A DNA stretch of 64,000 nt, taken from positions 6,482,082 to 6,546,081 of the forward strand of contig CM035356.1 in assembly GCA_020137815.1 (NCBI GenBank), given 5' to 3'. Origin of the DNA: Hormiphora californensis (lineage: Eukaryota; Ctenophora; Tentaculata; Cydippida; Pleurobrachiidae). Within the stretch, counting starts at the first letter, position 1. Each line of letters begins with the position of its first letter. The notes beneath the pieces are model-generated. The model was not told the origin of the DNA and searched no databases. It saw only the letters and a program-made list of their open reading frames with translations. Of this stretch, positions 60,301 to 64,000 are shown in pieces. Both the position numbers and the translations under genes were made by a program.

Positions 60301-62013
60301 ATTATCAATGCTTATCCGTGATCGTTATCCGTAACTAATAATCAAAATCAGAGAACAATCGCGGATAACTAACCACGACAACTCATCACGCAAATGAGTA
60401 ATATGATAGTTACCAATCGCGGATAGCTAATCGCAAATATAGCTAATCGCGATAGCTAATCGCGATAATTAATCGCGATAACTTATAACGGATTCGTGAT
60501 CAGTTATCCGCGATTGGTTGTCCGCGATTACTATCATATTCGTTAATCGCAATTGATATCCGAGATTGGATATCTGCAATTGAAAAAGTCCGTGAATCCC
60601 CAATCCACGTTTATTAAACTCAGCTAAGTAGTATAACAAAATGCCTGATACTAGATCCAAAAACCAAACAAGTTTGGTGGATAGCCGGGGCCGCAGAAAT
60701 TTAAAAACGTGCGAAAGTTTTGATACATGAACTTTCGGGGCCTGGGGTGCTGTTAAATTCGCGTTTCCATGATAGTCAGCCGTTCTTTCAAAACACACTA
60801 TTATTCTGTAAAACAGATTCTGAAACGACCCACTGTGTGCAGTATATTATAATACGTGATATGTGCAGCTGCAGTGGAGCTGTATGTATGATAATGTGGA
60901 ATCAAAAATAATGATAACTATTGCAATCATTGCGATAGTTTTCCTGGAGTATAGTTTGAAAATGTTGCTGGTTATAATCATGGAAACGCGAATTTAACAG
61001 CACCCCAGGCCCCGAAAGTTCATGTATCAAAACTTTCGCACGTTTTTAAATTTCTGCGGCCCCGGCTATCCACCAAACTTGTTTGGTTTTTGGATCTAGT
61101 TTTACTGAATATTGATTAATTTTGTGATCTGATGTAATTTAGTTCTCAGTATACTTCCTCACAACAAAATTTTCTTAGGTTTGACTTCAGTTACGATAAA
61201 ATAACAGAAAGTATTGATAACTCAATAAAACTGCTGCACTGCAAATATTTAGATATCTGTTTTTGTCATGACATTGAATTTGCTCCCACCGTCGAAGTTG
61301 TCACGAGTGAGGCTCTGCCGGCTATGCAGAAAGCAAGGGAGAAAGGAAAAATAAAATACATAGGAATTTCAGGTTGGTAAATAATAATTGTATCCTGCTG
61401 TCTATTAATTGCCTCTCTCTTCCTCACTCAGTTATATATCTCTTTCTTCCTCTCTCAGTTATCGAGTTTGTAGCTACATGTTGTTAAAGTGTAACCGCCT
61501 CTTGTGCCTGCAGTTACATTAGTCTTGTATAATACTGCAGTTCAACACTTCATTGCTCAATTGATCGGTCTTGTTCAAGGGAGATGGGATTTAACGAGCT
61601 AAATAGTCTACTCTAACTACTTTTATTGCTGCATTGAACAAAGCCCAGCTTTTAAACCCCCAGACCACGTACATATTATCATTAGTGCATGACCACCACT
61701 CCCCTACTATTATATTATAGGGTACTCAGTACTCACTGAACCATATATCTGGTTATATACACGTGGAATCCGCCCTTAGTCAGTAAGTCAATATCTGGTT
61801 ATAACCCCATACTACGTACTACCTCAGGGTACCCTCTGGAGAAACTAAAATCTGTTGTGGAGCTCTCCACAGTGAAGATAGACGTGGTTTTAACGTATTG
61901 CAAACACACACTAAACGATACAGAGCTGCTGAGTTACCTCCCGTGGTTTGCCGAACAGGGTATTGCCGTTATTAACGCCAGTCCTTTTGCAATGGGACTA
62001 CTGACAGATGCAG
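57338..62013 (+). CDS. Aldo-keto reductase (L-galactose dehydrogenase-like), 3' part beyond the window
   Basis: Exons 57338-57494, 57581-57719, 61179-61372 and 61828-62013 join in phase to 225 residues. LGNTKLQISKLGIGGAAF is the N-terminal barrel strand. GINYIDTSPWYNNSE supplies Asp and Tyr of the catalytic tetrad, ISSKCGRF supplies Lys, and FCHDIEF supplies His. KARE..GKIKYIGISGYPLEKL and INASPFAMGLLT follow as in L-galactose dehydrogenase and related NAD(P)-dependent reductases. The usual C-terminal cofactor-binding part is missing after the donor at 62014. I found no matching exon up to 64000, so it should lie downstream. The substrate is not predictable. The third intron is 3.46 kb because it contains a 1.56 kb palindrome and a 0.45 kb inverted repeat. 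A second ATG (57368) is an alternative start. Confidence 0.82.
57931..59493. mobile_element. 1.56-kb near-perfect palindrome (fold-back or snap-back insertion) in AKR intron
   Basis: The left arm from agggtgtcccatatattctg runs to about 58685, and the right arm from about 58739 to 59493 is its complement at constant coordinate sum 117424. The loop is only about 53 bases. TA dinucleotides lie one base outside the left end and directly outside the right end, as for Tc1/mariner-type insertion. The mirrored 73-codon frames 58099-58320 and 59104-59325 are the same sequence and show no transposase motif. Confidence 0.85.
59510..60300. repeat. Divergent direct repeats in AKR intron
   Basis: Units containing gttatgactgtcttaa and agacgattt recur at about 59760, 60065 and 60215. 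An older copy of cgttctacgaatacgccgct appears as cgtcctacgaacttgccgct at about 59550. They look like remnants of a transposon family. No coding potential was seen. Confidence 0.5.
60393..60540. repeat. Palindromic aatcgcgat-rich repeat
   Basis: Short repeats of taatcgcgata, with aatatgatagtta on the left mirrored by tactatcatatt on the right and atcgcggata mirrored by tatccgcgat. Confidence 0.6.
60650..61100. mobile_element. Inverted-repeat insertion with 123-bp arms in AKR intron
   Basis: Arms 60650-60772 (starting actagatccaaaaaccaaac) and 60978-61100 mirror at coordinate sum 121750. The middle 205 bases are unique. No coding region is present, so it is probably a non-autonomous DNA transposon. 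Confidence 0.8.
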
Positions 62014-63220
62014 GTATATACAGTTGGTTATGTTCTAACCCTCCTTAACATTTGTTTGGGGTGCGGGAAACAGGGTCGAGCATTGAGCAAGGTACAATAT
62101 AAATTATAAGTGGGCTCTCTTGCACCTTGTGTGTGTGTCTGTGCAATACTCTGCTCTGTGCAGACAATGTGTAAGGTGTAAAGGACCGGGTAACGGTGAG
62201 ATTACAAGTCCCGGATTCGCTATAAAACTATCGTGCATTCATTAGTATAGGTATTTAACAGGTGGGCTGCTGGTGGTTATTGGTGGTTGTTAGTAGTAGG
62301 GAGTTGTGTCCTATTCATCAGAACAGTTTGGATTGTATTTAATATATCTGTACCTATTATAAAGCAGTACAGTGCATTTCCTAGTTTCCAATATATATAA
62401 CTTAATCGAATGTCCACCTGTCACACATGTTGTGTACTGTATGCCGTTAGAACTTTATATGAGCACTGTAAAATTGTCTGTATGTGTATTTGTACTATTT
62501 GAAGTTCAGTAACAATAGAAGGGTACAACCATATCACACATACCTACCGTTATTAGAACTATATATGATAGAACTGTGAGATTGTCTGTGTGTGTGTGTG
62601 ACATGCCTCATACTGTATGTGACCTGACAGCTTTCTATTCATCACACTATGTACCATCAGGTCTAGTGTTCAGCTTGTAATTGAATCATAGCTCTGATCA
62701 TTCATCGTTGCTAGACAGACCACTATGACTATACCAGTCACCAGTCGCCCCCACATCAGGAACCGACTGAATCATGAAATACTGGTCCCTGATTGGCTCC
62801 CCCCACCATTCTTAGATGTACCAGTAGCACCTCCCGCCCCCTAGAGAACGCCGAACGCCTTCCTCTTCAGTGACTTTGTTAATATTACACCCTCCCCTCT
62901 TCACTGAATAACATGATCTAATACACCGCTAATTATCCCGAAAACATAATATATGTAATATAACAAGTGTCAGGAGGGAGGGGGGGGGGTGCCAGGTGTG
63001 AGGTGGGCTAATGATAGTGGTAGAGAAGTACCCTCTTAGTAACGTTACAACGTTAAGGCCAGAGGGGGGGTCCGGGGGTATAAAAAGTCACTTTCACAAT
63101 CTGGTCCGGCTCTTCGAGCCTCTGGCCTTAACAGCTGTCAATATAATAATATTATGAGAGGATGTTTAGGGGTGGGGGGACACGTAACATTTTGTAACAT
63201 AAATTTTTTGCAAGTTACAT
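62014..63220. other. AKR intron or downstream region without recognisable exon
   Basis: Contains a truncated copy of the tcggtcggttcctg repeat family from 62757 (caggaaccgactgaatcatg), a G run near 62980, and a hairpin at 63052-63132 (gttaaggccagagg with its complement). I looked for the C-terminal aldo-keto reductase motifs and saw none. Confidence 0.5.
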
Positions 63221-63986
63221 AACGGGTGACAACTAAAAATCTGGACAATTTTCTGTGAGCTCTAGCGCCGGCCCCGCTTGAGATACAGCTTCAGGCCAGT
63301 GATAGAACGATTTTTCAGACAATTCTGAATCAGAATAACACAACAGGAAAAACTAAAAAGTTCATTTTCATTGCGATATCGCATCATTTCCTCTTGACCC
63401 ACCAAAGCATGTGTACGGAGATTTGAGATTACTGTGTGATCAGAAACGACCTTCCCGATGAGATAAAATTCTCAAATTTGAAATATTGGTTGTTCATGCT
63501 ATAACCAACATAACTGCCAAGTTTCAACATTTTAGCTTATCAGGAAGTTGGTTTTCCACGTCATAAATGTTTCGAGAGATCGTCAAAATGGCGATTTCTC
63601 AAATTACCTGTAAACTACGCTTTGAAGGGTTTGTTACAGATGATTCTGTGATTAGAATTGAGATTATCGGAGTGTGAAACAAAGTTAATGTTGTTCAAAA
63701 TCGTCTGAAAAATCATTCTATCGCTGCCCCGATGCTTTATCTCAAAAAGAACAGGCGCTAGAGGTGCTAGAAAAGTGTGTAAATTTCAAGTATTACATGC
63801 TTTGGTGGGTCAAGAGGAAATGATGCGATATCGCAATGAAAATGAACTTTTTAGTTTTTCCCGTTGTGTTATTCAGATTCAAAATTGTCTGAAAAATCGT
63901 TCTATCACTGGCCTGAAGCTGTATCTCAAACGGGGCCGGCGCTAGAGCTCACAGAAAACTGTCCAGATTTTTAGTTGTCACCCGTT
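63221..63986. mobile_element. Inverted-repeat insertion with about 190-bp arms
   Basis: The left arm 63221-63411 begins aacgggtgacaactaaaaat, and the right arm about 63797-63986 is its complement with a few differences. The core repeats parts of the arms (cgtctgaaaaatcattctat, aggcgctagaggtgctag), suggesting nested or rearranged copies. No coding region was seen. Confidence 0.8.
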
Positions 63987-64000
63987 AGTACAAAACGTCA

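Overview
The window is nuclear DNA of an animal. Genes are split by short GT-AG introns, typically 100-600 bp. Metazoan families are present: von Willebrand D/C8/TIL mucin modules, a cystine-knot C-terminus, a THAP finger, chromodomains, an MPHOSPH8 (MPP8)-type protein and a COMTD1-type methyltransferase. Tandem repeats and fold-back elements are abundant. Family content suggests an invertebrate animal, but I cannot name the lineage. Every gene I can support lies on the + strand.

Layout. 1-32900: the 3' part of a very large secreted mucin-like gene. Its modules are VWD end, C8, TIL, VWC-like, VWD, C8 and TIL-like. An 18.6 kb Ser/Thr/Pro array of a 27-bp unit follows (about 5550-24120). Next come about six DNRLRE-like modules, four of them in a recent 2.3 kb tandem duplication, and finally a CTCK cystine knot with a basic tail. 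Three stretches of the array (about 6900-7605, 9605-12300, 17070-19385) look like poorly resolved sequence. 34002-35917: COMTD1-like O-methyltransferase. 36473-37688: small THAP protein. 38031-43482: a 1495-aa nuclear-looking protein with a 7-residue repeat, which I cannot assign. 44162-45935: chromodomain plus C2H2 fingers, with one apparent single-base frame break. 46579-52203: MPHOSPH8-type chromodomain/ankyrin protein. 52237-56519: a 4.3 kb fold-back element 33 bp after the MPHOSPH8 stop. 57338 to beyond the window: aldo-keto reductase whose long intron carries a 1.56 kb palindrome. Several more inverted repeats lie between 56 and 64 kb.

How the genes relate. The mucin is an extracellular mucus or matrix polymer. 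The two neighbouring chromodomain genes share nearly the same chromodomain and the same intron position inside it, so they look like tandem paralogues. One keeps the ankyrin/C-terminal part known from the HUSH silencing complex and the other has zinc fingers. THAP, BED-like and chromodomain proteins side by side form a small cluster of probable chromatin genes.

The most unusual signal is that several introns in unrelated genes contain tandem copies of their own splice site together with the first or last bases of the adjoining exon. In two arrays use of a copy gives an immediate stop. In MPHOSPH8 two of the seven copies would instead add 50 or 99 residues in frame.
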